A stretch of DNA of 64,000 nt from Undaria pinnatifida (Eukaryota; Sar; Phaeophyceae; Laminariales; Alariaceae). The stretch lies in NCBI GenBank assembly GCA_012845835.1, contig JABAKD010000007.1, forward strand, positions 5,905,358-5,969,357. Reading direction: 5' to 3'. A program made the position numbers and the translations under genes. Of this stretch, positions 24,061 through 35,362 are shown one piece after another. Under the pieces are notes generated by a model. The model worked only from the letters and a program-made list of their open reading frames with translations. It was not told the DNA's origin and ran no database searches. The first letter of the stretch is position 1. The number at the start of each line of letters is the position of its first letter.

Positions 24061-25216
24061 CAAGTATATAGGATTATCTTTCTGACCATCCATGACGTAG
24101 TTTTCAATTATTTTCCCCCCGACCCCCCCTCCCTCAACGCCCCCTATTTTCCAACCACCCGAACGATCGCCTAGGCCTAGCACCACGCGTACAACAAGCC
24201 CCTAAATATCTTGGATCTCACAGCCGACGTGTATTTATATATTTATTTGTGACCTAAACCTGCTGAAACATCCCCCCCCCCCCCCCGCCCCCTCCCTCTG
24301 GCTCTCTCTTATTCAAACGCCCCACCAAATATCGAAATCCGCCAGATTAATAAACACTTCACACACAGGATACCACCTCATTATCTTTCGAGAGCCATCC
24401 ATGCCGCTGTCCCCCCCCCCCCCCCCCCCGCCCCGAACACCCCCTTCTTCCCCATCACCCACACCATCGCCTAGACCTAGCACCACACGTATAACAAACC
24501 CCTCACCTAAAACCCTTCCTCCCCCCCCCCCCCCCCCCCCCCGCCCCCTCCCCCGCCTCCTCCGCCCCCACCCCCCACCTTCCCCCCCCCCCAACCCATC
24601 CCAACCCCACCCCCGCGAACACTCCACCCTCTCTCTACTCACTGATTGTACGACTTACCCCAGGATATACATGATAAACTGATGCATCATTTCCAAAACC
24701 GTCACATTTATCCCCTCAAAATATAGTATAGTTTCCACGCACATATTGAGCTGCCTCACACGCCCCACCCCCGCCCCAACCCCCCCCCCCCAATAATAAG
24801 CTGGTGCCAAAACCGTCAGATTTATCCCCTTGAAAGGATTATGACTTACATGCACAAATCCCCCCGCCCTCCCCCCCCCCCCCTCGCTTTTGATTAAAAC
24901 CAGGCCCCCACGTCCTTCAAAACTCCGCCCCTCCGCCTCACCGGTTATTCGACTTACAAGATTCACTCGGTAAAAATATACATTTCCCTCCACAGCTGTC
25001 AGATTTTGTCCCCCTCAGAAACGGGTTATATAGTTTCGGCGCACAGACTGACTAAAATTACCCTGTTGACCCTGATAGCTACACTGTAGTTGTAAGGGGA
25101 GTCGCCGACCTATGTCCTTAATGAGGAAACACAACTCGTAATGCGCGCGATCGGAGTATCACACACAGCTTGCAAAGATGAGCTCCGACGAAATCTTCGA
25201 TCTCACAGCTGGAGCG
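24061..25216 (-). mobile_element. Family A, C-rich (reverse) copy
   Basis: Plus-strand order is CCGCCAGATTAATAAACACTT, C-rich tracts (24409-24600), CAAAACCGTCA, TTTTGTCCCCCTCAGAAACG, GTCGCCGACCTATGTCC, and then ATCTTCGATCTCACAGCTGGAG ending at 25216. Includes an internal diverged end near 24212. Confidence 0.8.
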
Positions 25217-25239
25217 TGTTTTCATTTTTTATTATTTAG

Positions 25240-25775
25240 GTTTGGGGGAACACTATTAATAGTCTCTTGGTTATTTTTTAGTATCGTATAAGGAAATTTG
25301 ATACCAGGTATTTTCATATGGATTTCGGTATTAAATTTTGCTTAATCAAAGTCTTGAGAGTATAATAATTTGAGCAGCAAATAGTAATTAAGGTAAAATA
25401 TACCTAGTAGGTGGTTTCGTGGTGATCTTAGGCTTGATATATTGAACCACAATCGAGAGTTTTGTTTTTTCTTCTTACACGGACAAACTCTACTGCACTC
25501 TTTCAATCGCCCACAATCCTTTCTGCGGTTTCCGTTACGATTACTGCAGCTCAATTCCGCCAGCTACGGCGTTGGATATCAATATTCGGGTTTTTGTAGC
25601 AGATAGTGTTGTTTAAGTTTCAAACTGACGTTGGATATTTTAGTAATGTATTTTGTTCGAATAAAGCAAGGTTCCGTACATGGTGCGCTTTGGTTTAACG
25701 TTATTCATGACGAGCACACAGGCAGGGGGAATGTTGGTTTATGCCTGCGCACAAGTCTGATGTATGATGATAAGT
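25240..25775 (+). repeat. Copia element B 3' end, uninterrupted copy
   Basis: Contains, without interruption, the blocks that at 1866-2037 and 5613-5928 are split by copia A. It ends in CAGGGGGAATGTTGG and about 36 bp of LTR-like sequence. This is the empty-site reference for the copia A insertion. Confidence 0.75.
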
Positions 25776-25807
25776 ATGAAAAGAAAAAGCTGCGAGAAGA
25801 ACATTAC

Positions 25808-26230
25808 AAATGAATCGATAGCTAGCTGTTCAATCAAGAGCAACCCTATGTACCTATGGATATATCTGTTATTTTACAGCCGACTTTCTAAGTTAAGTTG
25901 AAATGGCCCTCCATTGATGACGTGTCTTAAAATAGAGGTGCACCACGACTTTTCCAGATGATGCCCTTCATTGTAGGATGTCACGCATGTCTTCACCCGA
26001 AAATTGGTTTGGAATAAAACAAAACTGCTAGACCGGAGATTCAACACCAATATTCTAGGTATGCAAAGGGAATAGTCCAAAAAGAGGGGCATATTTCCGA
26101 CAATTTGGAGTGAATAAGGAGCCCCGTCAAATTCGGAAGCCATCAAAGACAAATAGCGCTGCCTGAATTGTAGCACGCGTCCAATTATATTGCACAACAC
26201 AACGGTTTTGGCATCTTGATTGGTATTATA
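25808..26230 (+). repeat. Dispersed repeat D, uninterrupted copy
   Basis: Matches the reverse complement of 45789-45940 followed by 44750-44997. Shared blocks are CTAAGTTAAGTTGAAATGGCC, AGACCGGAGATTCAACACCAA, GACAATTTGGAGTGAA and GGAGCCCCGTC. In the other copy a 0.79 kb TIR element sits in the middle. Nature unknown; no conserved frame recognised. Confidence 0.75.
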
Positions 26231-26317
26231 TATATATTTTAAATCAAAAGTTTTATTCCATAGTCTATGTATGCAGGTTTGATCTAGCTAGGCTAGGATA
26301 TTATAAAAATTCAAATA

Positions 26318-26485
26318 CATTTCAGCTGTGAGATCGAAGATTCTGTCATAACTCATCTTTGCAAGCTGTGTGTGATACTCCGATCGCGCGTGTTACGGGT
26401 TGTGTGTCCTCATTAAATATATAGGTCGGCGTCTCCCCTTGCAACTACAGTGTAGCTATCAGGGTTAACAGGGTGATGTTGTATT
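26318..26485 (+). repeat. Family A left end, cut by a SINE
   Basis: CAGCTGTGAGATCGAAGATTC through AGGGTTAACAGGGTGATGTT, then homology stops exactly where the SINE head begins. Confidence 0.85.
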
Positions 26486-26937
26486 GTCGTCTCGGTGGCG
26501 TACCATGTCATCCTCGAGCCGGGTATAGGTGAGTTTCGTGACTTCGAGCCCCGCTGAGTGAATATTCGTAAAAATACGTTTGGACCTTGTCTTGTGCACA
26601 AATTGACTTGCGGAAAGCGCGAGAGCGTGAGTCAGCAACACTTGATGAAAAGTCGACGAGCAGTGGGATTGCTGAACCCTATGCGCGATAAAAATTGAAC
26701 AAAAGAACGGGGGGGAGGAAGGGACAACACCTGGAACCAAGGCTTGTCCAGAAGAAGCTGGAAAGTAGAAGTGTGAGGAATAATAACAAAAAAATAATCT
26801 AGCATCCTACGCTTTTCAGGCGAGAACAGGGGGGAAGAAGGGACGACACCTGTGACCACGGCTTGTCCAGAATCTGGAAAGTAGAAGTGTGAGTAATACA
26901 AAAATAAAAAAAATGTAGCATCCTACGCTTTTTGCTA
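26486..26937 (+). mobile_element. tRNA-derived SINE, copy 2, with doubled 3' segment
   Basis: The head GTCGTCTCGGTGGCGTACC carries the A-box and GACTTCGAGCCCCG the B-box. The body matches the minus-strand copy at 22965-23280. The 3' segment (GAGGAAGGGACAACACC, GGCTTGTCCAGAA, GGAAAGTAGAAGTGTGAG, A-rich run, TAGCATCCTACGCTTTT) is present twice, about 26715-26816 and 26828-26937. Either the tail was tandemly duplicated or a second truncated SINE landed there. Confidence 0.75.
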
Positions 26938-27091
26938 CAACCGGAACCGAGCTATTATACTCGTACGAATATTTCTGTCCCTGGCCGACGAAAAGCTGTG
27001 TGGCGATATCATTGGTTCAGCGTAGTAAGAGGAAACCATCCTAAATACGGATGCATACCAAAAAAAAAATTAAATGACGCGAAAGCATATA

Positions 27092-27190
27092 TTTTCCTCT
27101 TTTTTTATTTTTTATCCTCCGGCGGATGGGGAAAAATAAAGCTTTAGCTCAGCACACTTAGTTCCACGTATTTTCATACGCGTCGTGTGT
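27092..27190 (+). repeat. Dispersed conserved segment E, copy 1
   Basis: T-rich run, then CCTCCGGCGGA(T/C)GGGG, AGCTTTAGCTCA and a block of over 20 matching bases ending in CATACGCGTCGTGTGTC. The same order occurs at 58120-58210, inside a predicted intron of the zinc-finger gene. A perfect small hairpin GGCAGCGCAAGCTGCC follows at 27299-27314. Confidence 0.65.
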
Positions 27191-27489
27191 CGATTTAACT
27201 CTGTTGCTTTCGCAGCCCAACCCTAGCTGGCGCACCCTTCGGGTCCCATTGTAGGTATAGCGCAAGCTGTCCCTATCAGTGGTCTTCGTTACAACCCCGG
27301 CAGCGCAAGCTGCCGTTGTATACGGATGCGTGTGTACGTCGACCCGGCCTGTCCCTTACTGCCGCAAAGAACACGGACGGGTGGTATCCCTCGCGGGAGT
27401 CTCCTGCAGTCACAACAACAAAAATATATTTGGAAGAGGGAGCTAAGTATACCACGTTTTTAGCATAATTGGGATTTCAGTAGGGTTCA

Positions 27490-28150
27490 CCAAATTCAAA
27501 GGGGGTGGTGCGCATGTTTTTGTTCGGCATGATGACACCGCAACATGTATTGTACGGACATGATGACACCGAAAGATGTATCGTACAGAACGTGCCGGGT
27601 CAGAGTTGGGTGCTTGGTTTTGTGTCAAAAGACGTATTTGCCACCTACTTTGCATACTCCGAACGTGTCCTAGACGACGGACGGCCCAAGTGATATACTA
27701 CACACACACAGTAGTCGTATACGGAGGCATGCCAATAGGTCACGAATGGCATGCCATTTACCTTGTGTCTGCAGTCAAAAAGATAAGCTTCGTCGCATTG
27801 AGTTCGTCTGAATATGCTGAGTAGGGTTTTGCTTCGTGTTTCAACACAAACCAAACGAGGGTATGTTTTTATAACCATGTTAATACCTGCCCAGTAAAGC
27901 TTTACTCCAATTATATCGTGCCCGTCGTACGGTGGTCGATCGATGTCCTGTCCAGAAAGCATTGACTTTTCCATTTTTCTCAAAGGTCGTGCCTCTACAT
28001 TTTCGAGGAAAGATTACTGCCCCCCCCATTGGCCAGGACACAATTACCCCCCTGGAACACAGCTAATTAACATAATAACGTGTGTGACGTGCTTCTTCAG
28101 GATGGGAACGCTCTCTCTGTTGTCCGTCCTCCGTTTACACTTCCTTACAC
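27490..28150 (+). pseudogene. Copia-like RNase H remnant plus downstream DNA
   Basis: The frame near 27708-27824 reads VVVYGGMPI and later VSAVKKISFVALSSSE, matching the copia RNase H pattern V-V-x-Y-G-G-x-P-I ... S-x-K-K ... VALSS-x-E-A-E-Y, then stops. The reverse complement of 43302-43640 retains the same peptide blocks. 27840-28150 continues as DNA shared with the reverse complement of 42670-42980. It differs from copia A, so it represents another lineage. Assignment rests on short blocks. Confidence 0.5.
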
Positions 28151-28210
28151 ACACGCAACGAGGGTACGAGTATATACGAGGACATTCAACAAGGATATAT
28201 TTTTAAATTA

Positions 28211-30590
28211 AAATACACTCCAGCTGTGAGATCGAAAATTTTGTTGAAACTCATCTTTACAAGCTGTGCGTGCTACACCGATCGCGCGTATTACGGGTTA
28301 TGTGTCCTCAATAAAGATATAGGTCGGCAAATCCCCTTGCAACTACAGTGTAGATATCAAGGTCAACATGGTGATGTTAGGCAGTCTCTGTGCGAGAACT
28401 ATAAAACCCGTTTCTGAGGGGGACAAAATCTGACAGCTAGCTGTGGAAGGAAAAGCATCAGTTTATCAAGTGAATCCTGTAAGTCGAATATCCGATGTGG
28501 GGAGGGCGGAATTTTGAAGGACGTGGGGGCTTGATTATGATCAATCGGGGGGGCGGGAGGCGGGGAGGGGGGGGAGGGGACGGGTGGGGCAGGTCAATTT
28601 GTGCGTGGAAACTATAAATCCATCTTGTGGTAGAGGGGGGGGAGATGTGGCGGGGGAAGGGGGGAGGGGGGGGGGGGAGGGCTTGAGGTCGCATAGATAT
28701 AGAGGTTTGCTATACGCGTGGTGCTAGGTCTAGGCGATGGTGCGGGTGGTGGGGAAGGAGGAGGGGTTGGGGTTGGGGGTGGGTGGGAATTGCAGCAGCG
28801 GCATGGACGGCTCCGAAACGATAACGAGGCGATATCCAGGGCGTGTAAGTGTTTATTGCTCTGGCGGATTTCGATAGTACGTGGGGCGTTTAAGCAAGAG
28901 ATATCGAGGGGAAAAAAAAAAAAAGGCGGTGGGGGAGGGGGAGGGGGAGGGTTTTCAAGAGGTTTAGGTGACATATAGTATTTAAATCAAGGATTTGGTC
29001 GACGCTGATCTTCGCAACAGTGTGTGTGTGATCCTCCGATCGCGCGTATTAATCATATATTATATGTAGGTGCTTGCTACGATACGTGCGGTGCTAGGTC
29101 TAGGCGATCGAGCGGAGTGTGGGGAAGAGGGGGGCGTTGAAGGGGGGGAAAGGGGATGAATAAAAGCTAAGTCATGGAACGCTAGAAAGATAATGACGTG
29201 ATATCAATTGCATATGAGTGTTTATTACTCTGGGCGATTGCGATTGTGAGTGGGGCGTTTGAACGAACTGGGCGGGGAAAAAAAGGGGGGGGCGGGTGAG
29301 ATGAATTGGGGCTACGGCATGGATGGCTAGATGAATAATGAGATGATATCAGCTGGCTGGTAGTGTTTACTACTCTGGCAGATTTCGATTTCAGCTTGTG
29401 CGTTTAAACGAGAGGGATCGGGGGGAGGGGGGACGGGGGGGCGAACATTTCAATATGTGCGCGGAAACTATAAACCATTGAAGGGAACGAATCTGAAGGT
29501 TGCAGCAAGAAGACACCCCCTTATATCACCCGCCTGGTAAGGCTTTTTTTCTAGAAGGTTTGATGTTACACGTAGTATGCGACGGAGGTTTGAGGTGTAA
29601 TTAACAACGTGTTCAAAGCTTTATAATTTGTTATTGTACATGGATCGAAAGATATAATGTTTCAATTGATAGGTACAAGCATGTAGATATCATTATTCTC
29701 TGACATCGCAAATTATATGAAAGAGATGCATGTTGCCAAATACAACATGCGAGGTGATGTGGTCATGCAATGTCACCGCCATTGAGAACGACATGGAGAC
29801 ATGCGAAACGTATTGTTTTGAAAGGAACGCTTAGTGTACACCCGTTCAATTACGTTACTTCGTTAACCATACCTGGCTAGGCATAGATTGGGAGGCGATC
29901 ATTCAGACGCTATGTACGGAATACCGAACGAAATAAGTTGATAGCGTGGTTTACTGCAATTTTTATCATATCTGTCTGTACTTCTTTTCGCATTATTTTT
30001 GTTGTCTCACATATACGATTTTTCGCCTATGATTTTCGCCGTGCCGATGTGGGGCTCTGAGGTCGCCAAATCCAAGACAGAGATCCATCTTATCAATAAA
30101 CCAAGCGAGGTGACGTGGGCATGCGATGTCACCACTATTGTGACTTTACTTTGTTAGGCATATATATGCTACTTCGTTTGGTAGAGGTTGTCAGGCGATC
30201 ATGCAAACGGCCGGAGGCACGAAATACCCTGCGTAATACGTGGGTAGTATGGTCTACCGCAGTGTTAACTTAACTGTCTGTACTTCTCTTCACATTGATA
30301 CTATCTAGTGTACGATTATACGCCCTGTTTTCTCCCCACTGTCATCGAAGATGTTGTGGTCCTGTAGATGTCACGTCCATGTCCGGTTCTCTTGTTAGTG
30401 GGGCTCATGAAAACATGCTCTAGCGTGTAGTAGATGATCGCTGAGTGGTGTTCTTTTCCTTTACATCAAGCCAGGTAGTATATGTAAACGCAACCGCTTG
30501 CTTGAAAACGACAAATAAAATTCCGCACACACCTGATACAGAGAAGACGTGGGCTGAAGATTGTTCAGTATACCGATGGTATATATACGA
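28211..30590 (+). mobile_element. Family A, near full-length long form
   Basis: Starts ACACTCCAGCTGTGAGATCG and passes through all modules. These are the 300 bp end, G-rich blocks, an internal diverged end at about 28985 (AAGGATTTGGTCGACGCTG), a second G-rich pair, the ATGGATCGAAAGATA segment at 29640 and the tail ending near 30590. The tail contains two related units, GAGGTGATGTGGTCATGCAA (29749) and GAGGTGACGTGGGCATGCGA (30107). No intact ORF or transposase was recognised, so this looks non-autonomous. Confidence 0.85.
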
Positions 30591-30799
30591 TATACTCCAG
30601 AGTATATAAAAGCCATGCACCCTTGAACCTAAACGAGGTTTGCTCCGTGTACACACCCGGATCCCACCCCCTTTCTTTTTTGGGCTAGGACAGGTCTTAT
30701 CGGTATGTGCCACGAGTAGAGTAGACAAAAATATGGCGCGCATGATCGTTAGAAGTGCATCTATCTATGTTTTGTTCTTCTTGAGACGGGTGTTTATTT

Positions 30800-31510
30800 T
30801 AATTGTCGGCGTGTGGCCAACGCACATACATGCAATATATTTGTCTGGACATATATTTTACTCGCGCGAGTAGCGGGTGCCTCATGCGTTCTTAGCAATG
30901 GTTTAAATTCATGGAACCAAGGGGTTGTGCGTCCACAACGCTTCGAAGCGGTGGAGGTGTTGAGCGATGCACCTGCCCTTTGGACAAATATTTGTGTTTG
31001 TGACCTGCGTGCGGTAGTAAAGCCGGAGCTACCTCCACCCATCGTAACCTTGGTCCCACCCTAAAAAAGTCTGTTTATGAAACAGACAATGTTTACTACT
31101 GCTATAACAGCAGCTGGTCATTCTATGCCTCGCATCCTCCAACGAACGGTGGCAACGCGTAGGCCTCGATTTCGTTGATGATACCAATACGAAGAGGGAG
31201 TGGTTACGGGAAACTCACGCTCAGTATGTACACCAGTTTTTTTTTATCGTTTTGCTAGATTTCTTTCATCACGTTAGGTCACCAACATCATCGGTCGACA
31301 CTCGTAAACGCTTCATACTGTAATGCATGAATGCAGCAACTATGTATGGTCAAAATCAGTCATCAAGAAAACCCGCAAATAGGGCAAACCGACGGGGTCG
31401 ATCATGTGAATTGGCCCACTAGCTTACATGGTATGTGGGGCTTGCAAAATCACCCCCAGTCTCAATATGCCAAACGACGGTTCCCGGACGGGCTGGTCGT
31501 AAATAGCAAA
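30800..31510 (+). repeat. Dispersed repeat G, copy 1
   Basis: Matches the reverse complement of 41540-42150 over most of its length: AGCGGGTGCCTCATGCGTTCT, GACCTGCGTGCGG, GCTATAACAGCAG, GACACTCGTAAACGCTTCA, AATGCATGAATGCAGC. Divergence with indels suggests an old element. No protein motif recognised in either copy. Confidence 0.7.
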
Positions 31511-32263
31511 AACTGTTGAAAGGCGATGAAGCAACAAAGAAACCTTACGCTAATCGCACGATTTGGGCATCCTTGACGGGGACTGGATGCTTTCCTCAAA
31601 TCAGCGCCTTCATTCCGTTCAGAATAATATGTGGGAACCAACCACTCCGAGCTGGGGTGCCAGCCAAAAAAAGGACTGTCAGTGTATCTGGAAGCTCTAG
31701 CACCACCGCTTTTACGAGTTAGCACTTGGAAATTAGAAGCGCCTGCCCCTGACAACACATTGCATATGCACCAAAAAGGCCATTCATATGAACAATTCTA
31801 AGGCATTCTTTATCCGACTCGATCTCGCCGAGACATCCGAGAAAACAAGAAAAAAGCACAAAACGTTCCACACAAAAATCGTCTATCTATAGTCGTTCCC
31901 GATTAAAGTGTTTTCGGAAGAAACATTGCTAAAGCCTCTAGAGGAACATCGATGTAAACGTTTCTTTGATCAATTCGCCACCCATCAAGATATATTGCGG
32001 AAGCAATGAGATGGAGGTACACATATAGAATATACAGCAAACGAAGGGATGGATGGGATTTGAGATCGAAATTACGCCCTGGAATGAACACGAGGAGGAG
32101 GAGAAAGTGTAAGTTAGCACACTTTTTTTGGTCGCATGCATGTATAGGAGGTGCTTACTACTGTTTTACGCGTGACGCTTGGCCTAAACGGCATGGTGGG
32201 GGCTGGAGAGAAGGAAAGGGTTGGGGGGGGAAGGTTCATATTAGCTTGAAAAGCGTACTAGTA
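31511..32263. other. No gene or element recognised
   Basis: Short frames only, up to the left edge of the palindrome. Confidence 0.5.
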
Positions 32264-34410
32264 TACAAGGTTCCCCTTCGGGAGGTGGACACGTGCCTCC
32301 CGGGGGCGACGCAAGTCGAATGACTACAACTGATGATGAAGTATTTATGCAGAAGGTGTATATCGGAGGGATGCGTAGTGGAAAGAATGTGGATAATATA
32401 AGATATCACAGACATTTGGAGGAGGAGGGTTGGGATATTGCTGAGGCTCGGTGTGATAAGTTATTCGAAAGTCCACTCCGTATAACTGCGTGGCAGCAAT
32501 TAATTCTACGTTTGTACTGCTGTCGCTGCTGTTAGAGGAATCATTGGTGTCAATTTGTTGTTTGTTTTCTGTGTCCAGTATTTTTCCCCGCACGCTTAAA
32601 CAGTTAAACAGTTTATACCGATGTTTGTTGCCGATATGGTCTGTTGTGTGCACATCGTTACTTTTGCTTGAGTTGTGTTGCTACTTTATATCTCTTTATA
32701 CAGGTTTCGCTACTGCTGTATGGTAACCACCGTGTCAATTGTGAGGGAGAACTCACAGTAATGACATAGTTCACGTCGTTGCAGCGGGTACATATACACC
32801 GCGCCCGCGTCTAGCAGTGCGGGAAAATTCTCTCGCAAATACATTTCGATGCCACCCCGATGTACGTGCGAGGACTAAAGTTCCACCGTGTGTAGTAGTA
32901 GACGTATTTAAGCCTGACGATATGCCTATATTTTTGGCTCTAAACCAAATTAAGCCCTATCGTGTTTGAAATGTCTAAAAAATAGGTCTATTTTATCGAC
33001 CTAACGACCACGGCAGACCACGGTGAGATGTGGATTTTCCCAAAATATGCACTTGGGCACATTTTGGCCCAAGTGCATATTTGAAGCAATTTTCCGAGTA
33101 TTTTCCAGCAAACAACAGCATTTCAGACGACAAAAGCTCGAGGAAACATCAGACACTGCAGCAGCAGCACAGCACAACACCCACGCAGTAATTGCAACGC
33201 TCAACCTAGCAAGCCGCTTGGTGTATCCCCAACCCGGGTTAATCAACCTGCGTGTACAACACCATCAGAAACGTTGGCGGTGGTCAGAGGCGACCCACTC
33301 TCGTGGAGCGGCATGCCTCTACGTACTGTTACTTGAAAAGGAGTCCTTGTTCATTCACGAGGATCGAGCGCACACACAAAACACACCACAAAACAAAACA
33401 ACACAGCACAACACACAGACAACCAGCACCCCAACAGCCAACCCAACTACAGCACAACTAGCCGGTGGAAAACGCCCGCGAGACTCCTCCTACCCTGGCG
33501 TTCTCTGCGGTCAGAGAACTGGGACTGATATAGTTCGTCGCGCGCTCGAGGTCCTGCTCTCTCGTCCTGAGAGGCTGTCATTTTTCGATGACACATTTTT
33601 TTTGTTTGGTTTTTGTGCCCGACGTAGCGCATGGCCGGAGCTGCTGCTGCAGTTTACAACCCTGTTGCCTCTTTCCCGCGGATGCCTACATTTCGAGGGT
33701 GGAAATTGAACCGGGTTGAGGGCCAGTCCTGCTTTGCTGCTGTACTGACTGCCACACTGAGGCACAACGAGGGCGGCAAACGCCTGCGAGGTATCCTACA
33801 TATGAAGCGAGTATGGAGTACGAAGCACTCAATGTTTTTGCCAGGCACCAGTTATTTGTTTTGGCCGTTTGTTCAAGCTCGCACAGCATGGGCAGGGGAG
33901 GGTCTTTCTCGAAGTTTCCACCCACTCATGTGCTGACTGATGACATAAATCCTCGTCTTGCCATCTGCGTCTGGAGTAGTGCAGAAATATCATAGTCTAT
34001 TTTCAAGTAGTTTGGTCTTTCCTCGGCTTTTATTTTTATGCGTACTGAAAGAGACCACTATTTCGAGTTTTAGACATATGGTGTTTTTTTTATGCGTTTA
34101 AGGTCGAAGTATCGAATGGCCTAGCTCTTCCAGTTGGAAGTACTTAAGACCTGACCTCAAGGCTTAAATACGTCTAGTGTGCGGTTGCCCGGGGACAGAA
34201 GCGTCTCGTACCCCGCGAAATAGAGCCGGTCTCGGCGGCTTTCCGCGGCCATAGCTCGCGCCACGGACGTCCCATGAGCCCGGCACACGGCTGATAATAT
34301 ACCGACCGGTAGTCTGATCGCATTGCAGAAGAAAGCACACCAAAAAACTCTGCGCCGGCGGAGAAAAAGGGACGGACTAGGCAAAAAAATCAAAATGGTA
34401 CATATGCATA
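32264..34410. repeat. Large palindrome, left arm (about 2.15 kb)
   Basis: Each position x pairs with 70231-x in the right arm, or 70225-x inside a 6 bp indel near 36148. I found only about five substitutions plus that indel over 2.1 kb. The arm contains smaller inverted repeats, for example the hairpin at 33046-33079 (TATGCACTTGGGC and its complement). Two homologous inverted segments around GACGTATTTAAGCCT lie at about 32905 and 34160. The 228-codon frame at 33023-33709 has no recognised domain. Confidence 0.97.
32345..32653 (-). pseudogene. OTU-like cysteine protease, C-terminal half (left arm)
   Basis: A minus-strand frame of 102 codons ends in a block matching the C-terminal part of the OTU fold: ELIAATQLYGVDFRITY, then a Pro-rich loop, then CDILYYPHSFHYASLRY. 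In OTU proteases the EL-x-AA-x2-Y-x-V strand/helix precedes the His-Tyr-x-Ser-Leu motif that supplies the catalytic His. The catalytic Cys motif (DGNCLF-type) is not visible in frame; LFNCLS near the N-terminus may be a degraded trace, or it may lie on an unseen exon. Several transposon classes carry OTU domains; the arms may derive from one. Confidence 0.55.
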
Positions 34411-34481
34411 CAATGGAGCTACTGCACACATGGGTGGCTCCAAAAGGTACAGCGGTGATAACACTTGTCGTGTATATATAT

Positions 34482-35362
34482 AGCTACACTGTCTGTAGTT
34501 CCAAGGGGAGTCGGCGACCTATATACATAATGAGGACACTCAACCCGCAATACACGGAGGAGCTGGCCGAGTGAGTCAAGGCGATGAGGCGGCCATGGAG
34601 AACCACAGCAGGAGGATGGCACAAGGAGACCCACGACCGGCACGCACATCATCATCATGAGAGCAGCGATCGTCTTTTTTTCAAGGGTTATTTTCACGAG
34701 GCAGTAGTACAACAAGTTACTTACGTCACTGATTTTTGTAGAGTTTGTAGAAGAGTTGTTTGCCATTCACGAGGAACGACCCGCCGCAATTTTCAATTTT
34801 CAGGAACGGGCGTCGTAGCTGCTCTGCAACCTGTCAAATAACTCAGGAAGGAGAGGCGATCATTGATATCTGTACCGTGGTTTTCGGTTCCATTGCTCTT
34901 GTTTCACTGCATGCCCGCGGGTCGTCACTCTGACAGCACTCCAGACAGCAGGCGCGTTCGTCTACACTCACGATTACCGTGCGGTTCGTACGGTGCAGGC
35001 AGCCCAACCGCTGTAGTTTGTATCCGCGAGTTGGTCAGTTGTGGGGACGGGGGAACTCTATGCTGTAGTTGAGTGGATACCCGCGGCCATGTGAGTTCAT
35101 TTTGCACATTTGACCTTTTCACTTGTGCGCCTTTTTCTGTATCGTGCGTTTTTAGGCGGGAAGGCGTAGTATTTCCCTGACGAATTTTGATTTCACTTTT
35201 TTTTCGGATCTTCCTAGGGCTCCAGCACCTTCGTGTGAGCACGGACTCCAGATTTTTGACATGAGTTAATGTGAGCAAACAACAACAACACGGGATCGGA
35301 GTATCACACACAGATTGCAAAGAAGAGATTCGACAAAATCTTCGATATCACAGCTGGAGTAA
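34482..35362 (-). repeat. Family A right end in the palindrome spacer, split by an insertion
   Basis: 34482-34556 and 35292-35362 together make a standard family A right end (AGCTACACTGTCTGTAGTT...GACCTATATACATAATGAGG, then GATCGGAGTATCACACACAG...TCACAGCTGGAGTA). The natural joint AATACGCGCGATCGG is interrupted by about 735 bp. The spacer is not part of the inverted duplication, so this copy occurs once. Confidence 0.8.
34557..35291 (+). mobile_element. Retroposon insertion with tRNA-like start and (CAA)n tail
   Basis: The left edge reads GAGCTGGCCGAGTGAGTCAA, very close to the D-arm/A-box of Ser/Leu-type tRNAs. No convincing B-box follows. The right edge is GAGTTAATGTGAGC(AAACAACAACAACAC), the same 3' end as the retroposon at 7975-8240 (minus) and related to 61345-61600. 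It may be a SINE mobilised by the element that owns the (CAA)n tail. The 85-codon frame at 34584-34841 has no recognised domain. Confidence 0.5.

Noticed and set aside
33023-33709. 228-codon frame present in both palindrome arms as a protein gene
   Set aside because: Low-complexity Gln/Thr/His stretch, no recognised domain, and overlapping open frames on the other strand; the arms are too similar for conservation to mean selection.
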